64,000 nt of DNA from Dromiciops gliroides. Taxonomy: Eukaryota; Chordata; Mammalia; Microbiotheria; Microbiotheriidae. The notes beneath the pieces are model-generated. The model searched no databases. It was not told the origin of the DNA and saw only the letters and a program-made list of their open reading frames with translations. Both the position numbers and the translations under genes were made by a program. Each line of letters begins with the position of its first letter. Positions within the stretch are counted from its first letter, which is position 1. Positions 1 through 13,200 of this stretch are shown here, piece after piece. The stretch spans positions 60,372,532 to 60,436,531 of the forward strand of contig NC_057861.1 of the NCBI RefSeq assembly GCF_019393635.1, given 5' to 3'.

Positions 1-145
1 AATGAGCTATTCTCTGTGCCTTAGTTTCCTCATCTATAAAGTAGGGATAATAATAATAATAATACCTAACTCATATGGTTGTTATGAGGACCAAATGAGA
101 TAGTGGATGTAAAATCTCTCAGTGCTATGTAAATGTAAATCATCA
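1..145 (+). repeat. MIR, 3' part
   Basis: CAGTTTCCTCATCTATAAA-type sequence then GTTGTTATGAGGACCAAATG, the MIR 3' half. Includes a short (ATA)n. Confidence 0.8.
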
Positions 146-664
146 TCATCATCCCTCTCATCTTCTGCATTGTATGATCAACTACCTAAGGGAAAGCAGA
201 GCTTGAAGACTGGCCTGTGGCATGGCATATCCCCCAGGGAAGGATGGCACCATTTAAATGAGGGGTGAGGGGAGTCCAGAGCTGATGGTGTTCAGGGCTG
301 GGCACCCATCAAGACTCATCTGTCTGATCCACTCACCCCCGAATATTGATCTGCACTGCCTTTCTCAAAGCTGAAGAAGAAGCTGGCAGCCTGCCAGATG
401 GGCACAGACTAAGACATGGTATTTTAGGGGAAGAGCCAGAACAATACGGAAGCCACAGTGTTTAGATGTCACATAAAGATGTCATGTTGAGAAGAAGTAG
501 CCTAAACAACCAATCATCTTATTGAATGGAGTATAGATAAACGTCACCCTTCAAAGTTAGTGGGAAAGCTTCTCTGGAATATAAATTAAGTCTTGAGTGA
601 TGACATGTGCACTCAGAGGCTGCTGTGTGTCTGTGGATATATGCTTCCCATTCAGCTTAGTATG

Positions 665-835
665 GTACAAAGAACTCAGAATTTGGAGTGAGTGGAACTA
701 GGCTGTGTCACTAATGATCTGGGTGACCTTGGGTCATTCACTTCTCCCTCTGGGCCTTGGTTTCTTCATCTGTCAAATGAGGGAGTTGGACTAGATGGTT
801 TGTATGGTCCTTGCTAGGTCTGAAGCTGTGACTTT
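665..835 (+). repeat. MIR/THER1-like SINE
   Basis: GGGTGACCTTGGGTCATTCA core, then TTCATCTGTCAAATGAGGGA and GTTGGACTAGATGG, the THER1-type end. The 146-664 and 836-1123 flanks hold nothing I recognise. Confidence 0.75.
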
Positions 836-1123
836 GGACCCATGTGGATGGCCACTGAGAGCATGGAGTGACTGGACCCTCAGCACTGGGTCTCAGAAGA
901 AGACAGGGTGTTGGTTTAGAAGAGGAGGAATTTCTGAATGTGATTAGAAGTAGAAATAGACCCCTAAGTCTTTCCTTTCCTCCTTTCCCTATGGGTACCA
1001 GTCCAGGGGTGGAGGGTAGGGAAACAAGGGACTTGGGAAAGGGCTGGGCAGCCCCAGCTTGGAGCTGGGGGAGGGAGTGGGAATGACCCTAGAGCCCTCA
1101 AGATTTCCCCATCTTTGTTACAG

Positions 1124-1202
1124 ATGGGCCACCCCATCATGGCCTCGGCGACACCCTCCCCTCTGCCTCTGCCGCCACCACCGCCCACCGGAGCAGCAGC
1201 CG
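1124..1202 (+). CDS. WIZ: WIZ probable upstream coding exon
   Basis: A 79-nt segment with a good acceptor (ttgttacag) and donor (gtgagt). If the incoming phase is 1, it reads GPPHHGLGDTLPSAS... and ends with two bases that, with the first base of the exon at 3632, make an Arg codon. This leads directly into YRDGGGAEF, so the phases fit. It also contains an ATG in another frame that does not join the next exon in frame. It could be a non-coding 5' exon, as I do not recall the human N terminus well enough to confirm it. Confidence 0.5.
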
Positions 1203-4200
1203 GTGAGTGCCAGGCTAGTCTGCTTCTCACTTCCTGGGGGGGATGGAATAGGGTGGGCTCCATGCCTGAGGATAGCCTCTCCCCGCCCCTGTCCCCTTTC
1301 CCCTCTCCTCCAGTCTCAGACTGTTCCCCTAGAGGCAGAAGAGCAAGAATAAGGCTTTCCTAGTATGGGGGCACTAGAGACCAGGATGGACTTATATGGT
1401 AGGCCAGACCAGAAGGGGGTGCCTGAGGTCAGGGAGAGCATCTCTAGATGGGATTCAGGGCCGATGTATATAATCAGCTCATTTATCTGAGCTTGTGGAG
1501 GAAGCATTGGTGTGGATCAATGAGCAAGTTATGTGCTTGGCTTTCAGTTTAATGCATCACACATTTATTAAATCCTACTGTGTGTAAGGCCTTGTGCTGT
1601 GGGGATGCAGTGTGCCTAGGTAAGGGGGAAGAGTGTGGGGGTGAGGTAGTCTCCATCCCCCAGGATGGCTTCCAGGCTCCCCAGCCTAGGACTGGACCCT
1701 GAAGACCAGAAGAATAGCAGCATGGTGTAGTGGAAAGAGACCTGGGCCTGGAGTCAGGAAAGATCTGGATTCTAATCCTGCCCCAGACACGTCATAGCTG
1801 TGTGATTATGGGCAAGTCACATAACCTCTCAGCCTTACTTTCTTCATCTGTAAAATGGGGTATAGTACTTGTACAACCTACCTCACAGGGTTGTTGTGAG
1901 GAGAGTGCTTTGTAAGCCCAAGAATGCTAATGATATGAGTTATCATTACTATTGTTATATAGGTGGAAAGTAACAACCTCTACCCTCAAGGAGCTCACTC
2001 TCTGATTAGTGGGGAATGTAGCACGTAGAAAAATAAGTAGAGTGGAAGGCAGAGTTCATAAGAACAAGGGAGAGGTCTAGATGAAGGGCCCTGAGAACAT
2101 ATCAGGAAGAAGAGATCATTCCTCTGGGGAGGGGGGGAGGAGGGGCAGAGGGGCAGGGCATGATTCACAGGAGAGAGCACCAAGGCAGCTCCTGAAGAAA
2201 AGGACTTCCACAATCGGAAGTGGGGGGGGGGATTTAGGGGCAGACCGTGCCTTGGTCTAGGAATCACGGGCAGAGCATCACAATCATGGAGTCGAGCCCC
2301 TAATTCCATGGCTGAGGAAACAGACTCAGAGAAGGATGTGACTTGCCCAAAGTCACAGTTAGCAAAAGGCAGAATAGGACTTCAACCCATAGTGGTCTTC
2401 CTTCCAATTCACCATGCAGTAATGGTCTTCCTCCCTTTCCCCTCCCTCTCCTTCCTTCCTTTCCTCCTTCCTTCTCCCCTCCTTCTCCTTCCTTCCTTTC
2501 CTTCCTCCATCCCTCCTTTCTTCCATTCTTCTTTCCTGATCTCTACGTGAGCTTCCTAATCATGCTTTGCACAAAAGCCCATAAGATGACTTGCAGGGCC
2601 TAGGGGGAGAGGGTCTTGGAATAGGCATCTAGAACCAAGAGGAAGAAAGGCTGGGAATGTACTTATGCCATGGGGAAGCCACTTCCTGGGCACAATGGAG
2701 AATTGCCTGAATGTTTTCAAGCATACCACCAGGTTCAGACCAGATGTAGGAATTCCTTGGCCCTTGATACCTCTGGACCCTGCCCAGAGAAGGGAAAGTG
2801 GGAGAAGTGCTGGTGGCAGCAAAGAGAAGCCTAGGGACACAATCTCAGGGATTCCAGATCCCAGCATCTAGTGGGGCCAATTCCTTTGGGACACTGCATG
2901 CTGGGAACCATGCCCTCCCTATAAATAGATGCACCCGGTGTAGCAGGACGATGTGCCCATGGGAAGCCCCCAGACTTGAGTTGGGATGTGGTATTAGTGG
3001 TGTTTGAGGAAGCACAACTGCCTAAGATGCTTAGGGCCACTTGAAAAGACCCCCCACAATCAAGCCCCTTGGCCTCCCAGCCCAGCCTTGCTATGTGCTC
3101 TGTGAGTCAGAGACATGGCCCAGACAGGACAGCAATCCCTTGAGGGGAAACGGAAATGGGGCCGCCCCCTTCCCTGTCATGAAGGGCATGGTTTGTTCCT
3201 GCCTCTTTAGGAGGAAATCCCAAGCCTAAATTTCCCTGGCAGTGATGGGTAAGGGTAGCAAGAGGAGAGGTGGGAACTAGGGCCGAGTACACCAAAATGA
3301 CCAACATGTCTGGAAGCTTCTAGGGCCTTCTTTCCATCCCAGTTGCAGCACAGATGCCCCAGTAGCTCGTCACTAGCTGAATCAGAGGGACTGGGTTCAG
3401 ATCTCCATTCTGCCACTTACTGTGTGACCTTGGGCAAGTCATTGTCCTCCCTGGGCCTCCATTTTTCCTCATCTGGAAAACGAAGAGGTTGAACTAAAAG
3501 ATCTCTAAGGTCTCTTCAGTTCCAAATCCTACTCTCCCCTCCTAGCTCCCCGTGCTGATCCAGTAGGGCAGCTCTTAGCCATGCTAGCCTCACATCAGAT
3601 CAGCTCCTAACCTGTTGGTGATTCTTTGCAGCTACCGGGATGGAGGTGGTGCAGAATTCCCTCTGGGTTCCCCACCGCTGCTGCTCCTGGGCCGGTTCCC
3701 TAGCCCTTCGGACGGGAGGGGCAGCCGGGCACCGTGGGAACGCCCTCTCTGTGTGGATAGAGGGGCCGATGTCAGGGAGGAAAGCACTTTAGAGAGGCCG
3801 TCCAGCTCCAGGGAGGCTGGGGCCCCGTTCTGTTCCCAGGAGGCCTCCTTTGTCAGCGAGTCCAAAGCTGTACATACTGTGAACACTCACACTGAATTGG
3901 GAGGGGGGCCGGAGCTTCGAGGAGCTCCTGAGATTGCGGCTGAGCCCCCTGTTCCCCTGGGGTCCTGGGAGGACAGGCACCCCCCTTCTGAACCAAAGCC
4001 CCTTGACACTTTCCACAGAGAGCACTTATTGAAGAACAAGAAGGGCATCCTGAGGTTTGATTGGTTCTCAGACCCTGATGAGCATGCCCACTATAGGGAA
4101 AAGGGCCAAGGCCTAGACAGTGGGGTTGGGCAGTCAATGCGAGTCCAGCCCCTTCGAGAGGCGGCTCCGCCACTGGCCCTTCCAGGTTTCAGGAAAAGCC

Positions 4201-7200
4201 CTGCTCCTGGGGTAGGCAAGATGAGAACCCTGGAGCCAGCAGTGGTCACTGAAAGCAAGGGGTTGGTGGCAGAGCCAGAGGTGTCTGAGAGGAGCCCTCT
4301 TCCTGAGCCCCGCCCTGAGTGGGTCCTGCCCAGACCTGGCCTTCAGGCCGGTCCCGAGCTGGCCATCAGTAAACAGACATGGACAGTGAATGAGGAAGAC
4401 TCAGTGGAACGGCTGTCCCTAGAACCCCCACCCTGTGGCCCCTATGACATTGAAATGAGGCCCTACTTCTGTAACTTGGTGGAGGAGGCTGAGAAGGAAG
4501 CACTGGGGCAGGAGGAAGACCCTGCTGTCTACACTTGCATTGAGTGTAGCATCTACTTCAAGAAGAAGGAGCATCTCCTGGATCACATGATGCAGCACAG
4601 CCGAGGCCCTGGGCAGGACCCTGTAGGTGACTCCCGAGGGGGACACTCCTGCAGCGAGTGTGGCTGGGCATTTGGGGACCCTGGCACTCTGGAGCAGCAC
4701 CGCCGGCTCCACCAGGAGTCTAGGGAGAAGATTATTGAGGAAATCCAGAAACTGAATGAATACTCAGATGAAGGGCGAGATGCTCGACTCCAATGCCCCA
4801 AATGTGTGTTTGGCACCAATTCCTCCAAAACCTTTGTGCAGCATGCCAAGATGCATGTCAGGGAGAGGAGGGACCATGGGGCCAAAGGCCTGGACCTCTC
4901 TGGCCACTCAGAAGGTGAGTCCCAGGACAGTCCTAGCCACCTTGCCTACAAACCCTTCAGACCCAATGAGCCACCACTAGCCCAGGGACCATCCCTGGGG
5001 CTAGGAAAGGGCCTTCACAGTTGCATCCTCTGTGGTTTCCCAGCCCCTAATGAGAATGTTTTGAAGGAACATGTCAAGTATGCCCACTCTCAGCAGCCCT
5101 GGGGGGGAGATGTTGAAGCTTTCGAGGATCCAGCCAGCCAACCTGGAACTAGCCATGACACCTACAGCCCCGCCCGGCTAGCCCGCATGCCCGATGTGGA
5201 CTATTTTGGCAAAGCAGACAGGTTCTTTGCTCCAGCATGGCAGGAAGGCTCTGTTCAATATGATCCTACCCTTGCCTTCACCTTGGGACACCAGCGGCTG
5301 GACAGGAGTGGCCGGGTAAAGAAGGGCTATCACACTGCTAGCTTCCATTCAAGAAAGATGTTCCCATATGGTTCCACCCACAAGACCTTGGGAACATTGC
5401 CATTCTCCCAGGCCAAAATGTATAACCCCTACACATTGCATTCTAGTAAAAAAAAAAGCATGGCCCACCTGAGGGACCTGGAGAGTGACATGGGTCGAGA
5501 CTTCCTCACTGGGTGGGAGGAGCTCAGGCCTCCAGGGTCCTATACCAGCGATATGGGGAGCATGGAGGAGGAGATGTCCTTAACCACTGAGATTGACTTT
5601 CCTCAGAACCGAAGCTTTAACCCTATCACCGTCCCCCGACCCGCCTTGGAACTCAAGAGGACTTTTCGAGATGCTTTGCAGAAGGCCGAGTCCTCAGAGG
5701 CACAGCAGTACCAGCTGCGGAAGATGGTGCCCATCGTCCTTGTGGAGGAGATGAACCTGCAGCCCTCCCGGGGAGCTTTCCAAGCCCACGGTCGGCTGAC
5801 AAAGCCTCCAGGGGCCACCTCTTCCACAGAGTTGATGCTGGATGGGCCTATCCCACTGGATTTGCTACTGCTGGACTCCCCGCTAGAAGGGCCCTTGGGA
5901 ATTGATGACCTCTTCGACTCAGACTCCCCCATGCTAAAGAATGAGGAGAGGAAGTGCCCTTACTGCCCAGACAGGTTTCACAATGGGATCGGCCTGGCTA
6001 ACCACGTTCGGGGCCACCTGAACCGTGTAGGGGTGAGCTACAATGTCCGGCACTTCATCTCTGCAGAAGAAGTGAAAGCAATCGAGCAAAAGTTCTCCTT
6101 CCAAAAGAAGAAGAAAAAAGGTAGTATGTAATCAATTTGAGAGTCTCCTAATTTAAAACAAGTATACAAAACCAGAAGTGGGGTTAATTGGCACCCTCCC
6201 CTCCATGGACATAGGTATGTATATGCTGCCCAACTGGGGATATGGCCCTACTCCAAGGTGTGGGCCTGATGTAGACCTGGACAAAAGGCCACATGGAGAT
6301 GCAGGGACCATCCAAGCCTCATCACTCAGGGGGAAGGGCACGGGGAGGGAGAGATTGGGCAGAACAAATTGTCCATGTGTCACGTGCTGAGCCCCCCTCC
6401 CCCTCAACAGGACTAAGAGCTGGACAGGACCCCAGATAAAAGAGGAGTGAGGGAAATCTGCCTTTGGGTATCATGGGCGCAGAAACCAGGGAGCACGTTA
6501 GTTGCTGGGTTACCCACGACCGCTCCAGCTTGAGAAAGAATGTGAAAGGGGATGAAGGGAGAAGTATTGGCAGGGGGACCCAGCCAGCCCGCCTGGAACC
6601 AGCCACGATGCCTACAGCCCTACTCAGTGGGCCCGGTTTCCCAGTAGGGACTATTTGGGCAGGAGGCGGGGGGCAAAGAAGGGCATGAAGTACTAGAAGT
6701 GTAAGAGGAGGTGGGGAGTGTGCACAGCTGAGTCCAGGGAAGAGGCGCCCTTATGGGCAGAGTGGGAGGCAGACGGAGGCTTCTGTATCTGACTGGCCAT
6801 CCTGCTCTTCTCTCCACAGTTGCCAACTTTGACCCCAGCACATTCAGCCTGATGCGCTGTGAGTTCTGTGGAGCAGGCTTCGACACCCGAGCAGGCCTCT
6901 CCAGCCACGCCCGGGCTCACCTACGTGACTTTGGCATCACCAACTGGGAGCTCACCATTTCACCCATCAACATTCTCAAGGAGCTGCTGGCAGCATCAGC
7001 GGAGCGTCCTGTCTTGGTAGCCCCAGGCCCCGGAGAGCCCGGGTCCCCAGGCTGTGAGCGGGAGATGCTGGGCTTTGGCCCACCCAGCCTGATGACTCTG
7101 TCTGAGTGCAGAGGTCGGGGCTCGCCTCTCTCTCCATTCCCCCAAGCCTGGGGTGATGAGTTGGGGCCAATCTACCGAGATGGTAAGAAAAACCTGGGGT

Positions 7201-10200
7201 TCTTCATACAGTAAGATCTGTGACTCTTGTCTGGTCCCGGGGAGAGGGGAGGGATCCTAAGTCCTCTAACTTCCAGAGGTTCCTGACTAGTTTTTAGTCT
7301 GGAGCAGGTGATCTTATATATGACATAGGAGGCACAAGCCCAGAGAAGAGACACCCTGGAAGGTTGAGACTAGATTGTTGGGGTTTAACCTTCCCACATT
7401 GGCCAAGAACTGTTCCTGTACTTGGTCCCATAGTCTCTCTTCTCTAGATCATGTCCATCTTTGAATGCAGATGGCATTGGGCAGGGAAACCCTGTATGTT
7501 CAGGCCTGAGGCTGATACTGTGGGGAGGCAGTAGAAGACATGGTCCTTCCTTCTTCCCATTTAGTTTACTTGGAGATTGGTGACACAATTGGAGGCCAAA
7601 ATAAGGATACATATGTGGGCTGTGAGAATCCAGGGACCCTCATGGAGAGGTGACCTGGGGCTCAAATACGGGGAGGATACAGATAAGCTGAAGAGAGGTT
7701 GTGGTGAGCCTTGAATGCTCAGAGGAGTGACATGATCAGTTGGGGCTTTGGCCATTAGTCCAGCAGCCTGGGCAGGATGGGTTGAAGGGGGAGAGGCTGG
7801 AGACAGATCTCTGAAAAGGCTCTTGGAGCCCAGGAAGATAGTGGGCTTGTTTACAGCAGAGGCCTGGAATGGGAGGCCTGCTTTGGCATTGTTTTTGCTG
7901 GGGGGTTGGGGAGGGGGTGTCGATGAATTCAGAAAGCCCTTTATGAGGTTACTTTCTGCTCCTCTAGCATGCCAAGGTGATCCTTTTTGCCTTAACCTCT
8001 TGGTGGAGATGCTATCTCTCAAGGCTCCCCAGCAGGATTCTCTGAGGTATCTGCTGGGGTCTCAATCATCTGTGGGCCCTCCTCTCTCTAGAGATACTTA
8101 TCAGCCCTGGGCAGGTCCTTATAAGCTCATTCATTTGTGGTGAGGCCCAGGCTACTTCTTGTCTGGTTTAGGGGTATGTTGGCTGGCTGATTTGCAAAGT
8201 CTAGTCTTGTCACCGAGCCCAGCTTGGAAACTATATGAGGAATCACAAAGGTGTTTTCCACAGCTCCCATCACTGAAGCCGCCCACCTGCTGTGACCCTG
8301 AGCTGGAAGCTGCTCCTCCCACGCCTGGGCTTTCCCCCTCCAAGCCCTGGACAGTCAGTCAGTTGGTCAGTTGGCATATATAAAGCAGCTCCAATGTGGC
8401 AGGCGCTGTGTTAAGCACTAGGGAAACAAAGACAGACTGACAAAGAAACTGAGCTCTTAGTACAATGGAGCCATCTTTCTGCAGCTGTCCTTGGCCTATG
8501 CACGAAGAGTCGGTAGGAGTAGGCAGTATGAGGTGTGTCACCCTCCCCGGAGCTATGGCTTATGCACAGTTTCTAAACAGTTTTGTGCCAGGGACCCCGT
8601 GGCAGTCTGGCGGAGTGTGTGCACAGACCCCTTCTCAGATGCTTGTTTGTTGCCAACATTTCTAAGTAAAAGAAATGCCAAATTTCAGGCAGAGCTGAGT
8701 GAAAACAAAGTTTTTTTTTCTTCTCAAGTTCACAGTAGCTCCCAGGTTAAGCAGCCTGTTCTCTAGCCACCTGGGTACCTGGCTGTCCAGCGCCATCTGC
8801 TGACCCTGGAGAAACTGTCAGGATGCCTGCCTTACCTGGGGAGTTGGCTTTCAGGCCGGTTTCAGAACTGGACCTTTAAGACCATGAAGTCCAAAGCCTT
8901 CATTTGATAGAGCAGGAAGCTAAGGCCCAGAGAAGAGAAATGCTTTTCTGTGGCAGTGGCTGAGCTGGCATTAGAATACAGGACATCATTTCCATTGCCC
9001 TTGGATAAATTGATTTGAGGTCTTAGCCTGTCCCCTGTGGAGACTTGTGGGACCCTAGCCTTCACCCAACAGGACTAGTCCCTGTGCTTCAGGTGCCCCT
9101 GTGACATCTTCCTAGTGAATCCGTTTTCCCCTTTCTCTCTTGACAGGACAGAATTTGCAGAGCCCGAGTTCTGATCTTGGCCCTCATCTTAGTTTGTCCT
9201 CCCATACCCAGAGTTGCCAAGCCTATTGGAACTTGGTCAAGAGCTTAGTGGATTGTCAGTCATGGGTCCTTGGCACTCTCTCTCTCCCCACCAGGGTCAT
9301 TCTGTAGGGACCAGTGATCCTTCTGCAGAGATCTAGCTAGCTTTCTTTGGTGGTCTGGGCAGATTGGACTGGATGTCCATGTCTCAGGCCTCAGCCCCAG
9401 TTCCTCCCACCACTCTGCATGTCAGTCTTCCTTCCCCTGTGGACATGGTCTCCCTAAGCCAAAGGATGGCGGCAACTCCCCCTGGCTGAGAGCCTAGTCT
9501 GCACTGCCAACCTCTAGGGGAGCCAGCTCACCCTCAGGCTACAGCTTCCTTCCTGTTCCCTCCTCCTCTCAGACTCTAGATGAAGAGAGGATGCATGGCT
9601 TTCCAGAGCACCAAGGCTGCTTCGGGAGACTGATGTCCTGGAGGGCAGGGAGAATTTGGGGTCTGACTTTTAGACTTGTTCATGTTGGCAGAACTAGGAG
9701 TGCTAAGTGGAAGGTATAGCCGGAGATATAGGCATGGTGTCAGGAAAAAAAAAACAAAAAAAAATGAAAAACCACCACCACCACCAACCAGCAAAATTTC
9801 CAACAGTTAGAACAATCCAAAGGTAGGAGCAGGCTACCTTAGGCTGTAGTGTGTGCTCCTTAACTGGTGGAAGTCCGTGGGCAGAGGCTGGATGATCCCT
9901 TGTTGTGCATCTTGTAGAAAGGATTTCTGATCTGATGTGGTTGGACCTAGATAGGCTGAGGTTTTGTGATTCCCGAAGGACTGGTCCTTTCCCTACCACT
10001 TCTCTTCTTGGAGGTGCCTTGGGAAGCTGGCGCAGAATCATGGATCTGTCCTGTCCAAAGAGGTGATGAGCTCACCAGCCTCTGAGGTCTTCAGGCAGTG
10101 GCTGCATGGCCACTTGTTGGGATGGAGATGCCTTTCGTGTATGGGTTGGACTAGCCAGGGCACCCTTCAGGTTCTGTGACTGTGAGCCTTGAATGTTAGG

Positions 10201-13200
10201 GCTGAGTGGGGTCTTAGAGAACATCCAGCCCTGGTCCTTAACCTGGAGGCCCAGGAACATTTTTTTTTTAATAAGTGCCTTTAAAAAAAAAGTGTTTCCA
10301 TAGAATTGCTTTCCTTTGTCATCCTAAGTGGCAGACTTTGTGTTTAACTCTGAGAAAGGGTCCCATGGCACCTACTGTTCTGGCTCGGCTCGCTTATTTA
10401 CCGATGGAGACATAAAAGCACGTGGGGGGCGGTTACTGCCACTATCTGGTATGGGACTAGACACCGGTGGGCGTCCAGCGAAGACCACCCCGGGGACGCT
10501 ACCCACAGGAGGGGTGTGTGTGATCACTTTGTTCCTGCCTCAGGGTCTGCTCCCGCCCCGCCCTTTATAGTACACATACATTATCTCGAAAACTTTGGAT
10601 TTGGTGTCCGAGAGGTCCTAGATTCAAATTCAGCCCCTTCCAGGCTCCTGCCTTGGTGACTTCGGTCAGTCACTCTCGGTGTGCGTCGGTTTCCATATCG
10701 GTAGAAGGGGGCGGTGGACCTAGTTGACTTCATGAATTCTAAGAAAGGCTCTTCCCTCGGGAGGGCTGGGCTGGGAGGACCCGCGCCTTCGAGAATGGGG
10801 GCAAGGCGGAGTAGAATAGGGTGGAGTTGGGGGAGGGAAGGGAAGGGAGAGGGAGGGAAAGGAGGGGAGAGGGAGGGAAAGGAAGGGAAAGGAGGGGAAA
10901 GGGAGAGAGAGCGGCCCTCTGGCGTTCGCTTGCTCCTGGCTGGCGGCTAGCTCGGTGCTCGCTCTCTCGGGCCTGAGCTGCTCAGCAGGTTCCTCCCGCC
11001 CCCTAGATTCGGGTGTCTGGGCTCCGGGGCGGGGTGGAGGAGAGAGGAGGGAGGAGGCCGGCGCTCACTCGGCGCTCGACTGCTCCCGCCTGGGGCGGCC
11101 GCCCCGCGTGCGCCGGACCCAAGATGGCCGCCTCCACCGCCCAGTGCCGAGTGACAAAAGCGGACGGGAGGGCGGCGGCGGCGGCGGGGCCGCGCGGGGG
11201 GGCCCGGGAGCGCGCGCCCGCGGGGGGGCCGCCCCCGTCCCTCTCCCCGTCCCCGTCCCCCTCCCCGCCGCCTACGCCGCCGCCGACGCTGCTCCCGCCA
11301 CCGCCGCCGCCGCCGCCGCCGCGGGACGGGCCCGAGCCGGGGCCGGGAACTGGAGCAGGAGCAAGCCCGGGCCCGGGCCCGGGAGCCGCGCCGGGTGAGG
11401 AGGTCGCGCCGCGTCGTGCCTCGTGGGGACCCGGGCGCGAGCCCGAGCTGGGGCTAGCGCCGTGGGCCGCCCCTTCCGGGAAGGCCTGGGCGGCCGCGAG
11501 GCCCCGCTAAAAGAGAGGCGAGCAGGCCGGGGCGGGGGGGGGGGGGTCCGGGGGGAAAGCAGCCGGGCAAACGCCTGGCTCTGTCACTACCCGGGTAGGG
11601 CCTGTGGAGGAGTCCGGGATATCAGCCTGGAGAGGCTCTGGCGATCGCCCGGCCTAGGCGCCTCGTCTTACACGGGGAACCCGAGGCCCACAGTTCAGGA
11701 GGAGCTTACCTCCTCTACTCCTGTCCCCCTCTACAAAGAACTTCCCAGCCTTGCTGTTTCTGCCTTGATGGTGGATGGAACCTGGACAGGCCCAACCTTT
11801 CCTCCTCTCTCTGTCCCCGCTTCCTGATCTGTAAAATGGGGGGAATTGACCTGAGTCGCGTCCGAGCCCCCTCCCCAGCCCAGAGCTTATTCGTCTGGGC
11901 CTGGGGAGCCCCACTGTGCTTTGGAGGGCTTCTGTTTTCTCCACTGTAAAACCAAAGGGTCAGACTGCCCTGGGATGGAGCAGTTAGCCATCTCCTCACC
12001 CTGCATGTCTCTGCCTGCCCCCAGTGGTGAGACTGTGCCCGGAGCTGAGGAGTGCAAAAGCCCCGGCCTGGGACGCAGAGGCCCGAGTTTCTGAGCTTGG
12101 CTCTGCCCTTTGCTGCCTTGGTGGGCTTGGGCAAGTCCCTTTTTGTCTGTGGCCTTTTATCTGCTCATCATTAAAAAGTTGGAAAGTTTGCTTAGGTAAT
12201 CTCTAAGGTTCTTTTCAGCTCCAAAATCCTGCTGATCATAACTAAGGCTGAACTGTTTCTTCCTCTATACTGTATGTGTCCCAGCTTTCCTGGCTTCTCT
12301 GCCTTCCCTAGTCTCTAGCAGTCCATCATTGTGGCTTTACTTGTCAACTGATGGAATTGTTTGCCCCAACTTTTCCCAACTGTTCTGGCTGCCTTCCTAC
12401 CCCCGGCCCCAACTCACCTGAGGAACCCCGTTGTTACCCTTCTCTTTGGAGGGGCTTTAGGAGTGGGCCTTCCCAGGGTGAAATGGAACCAGGGAATAGT
12501 CATAGCAGGGAAGGCCCAATCAAAGGATGTAGGATCTTAAGATTTAGAATCAGAGATGAGATTGATCCTAGTGCTCGACTAGGATCAAATCACACAATTT
12601 GTATGGACCTCAGTTTTCTTATCTCTAAAAATGAGGGTGTTAGGCAAGATACCCTCTAGGATCCCCATCCAGCTCTAAATCTATGATTTTATGATTCTGT
12701 GATTATAGAGTGTCAAAAAAAATTAAGTGCCCAAGGTCACACAGGTGGCAAGTCATGGAGGGTAGACATAGCTAACTTCTCTAACTTCAAATTCAGTGCC
12801 CTTTACATCCTGATGTTCAGCTGGGCATGTTATACAGGAGAGGAACTTGTTTGGAGTATGATAGATTTGGTACTTTGTAGCACTTAGCCACTCATGCATG
12901 TATTTGACTTTTTATAAATCTGCTTTGAAAAGAGTATGGGAAATGTAAAGTTCCCCCTTTTCCTTTGGGGATAAGCTCAATTGATCAGGATGCCCAAATG
13001 CTTGGTTTCTGCAGGCTCAGAGGTTTTTATTGGGTTCTAGCCAGCTGCTCAGCCGTCCCAAGACCCTGCTCCAGGGTATTTGGGGCAGACTAAGATTGTA
13101 GGGAGACCTAAGATTGTAGGGAGATTGAGTGAAGAGAGCTAAGTCTTCAAGGCCAAGACTATAGGCTTGGCTGGATAGCCACCTGATATCTAACATGTCA

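Larger units (their letters stand above)
10400..11600 (+). promoter_or_regulatory. WIZ: CpG island and internal WIZ promoter
   Basis: CpG density rises sharply from about 10.4 kb and peaks at 11.0-11.55 kb, in contrast to the flanks. It spans an ATG-bearing first exon (11124-11394). No TATA box is evident. GC boxes and a polypurine tract (10821-10912) lie upstream. This matches the known existence of short WIZ isoforms that lack the large exon. The transcription start site cannot be placed from sequence. Confidence 0.8.

Noticed and set aside
11399-11510. Extension of the WIZ alternative first exon to the TAA near 11510
   Set aside because: A strong donor (CCGG|GTGAGG) ends the exon in phase with 13396. 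The extension is low-complexity CpG-island sequence.
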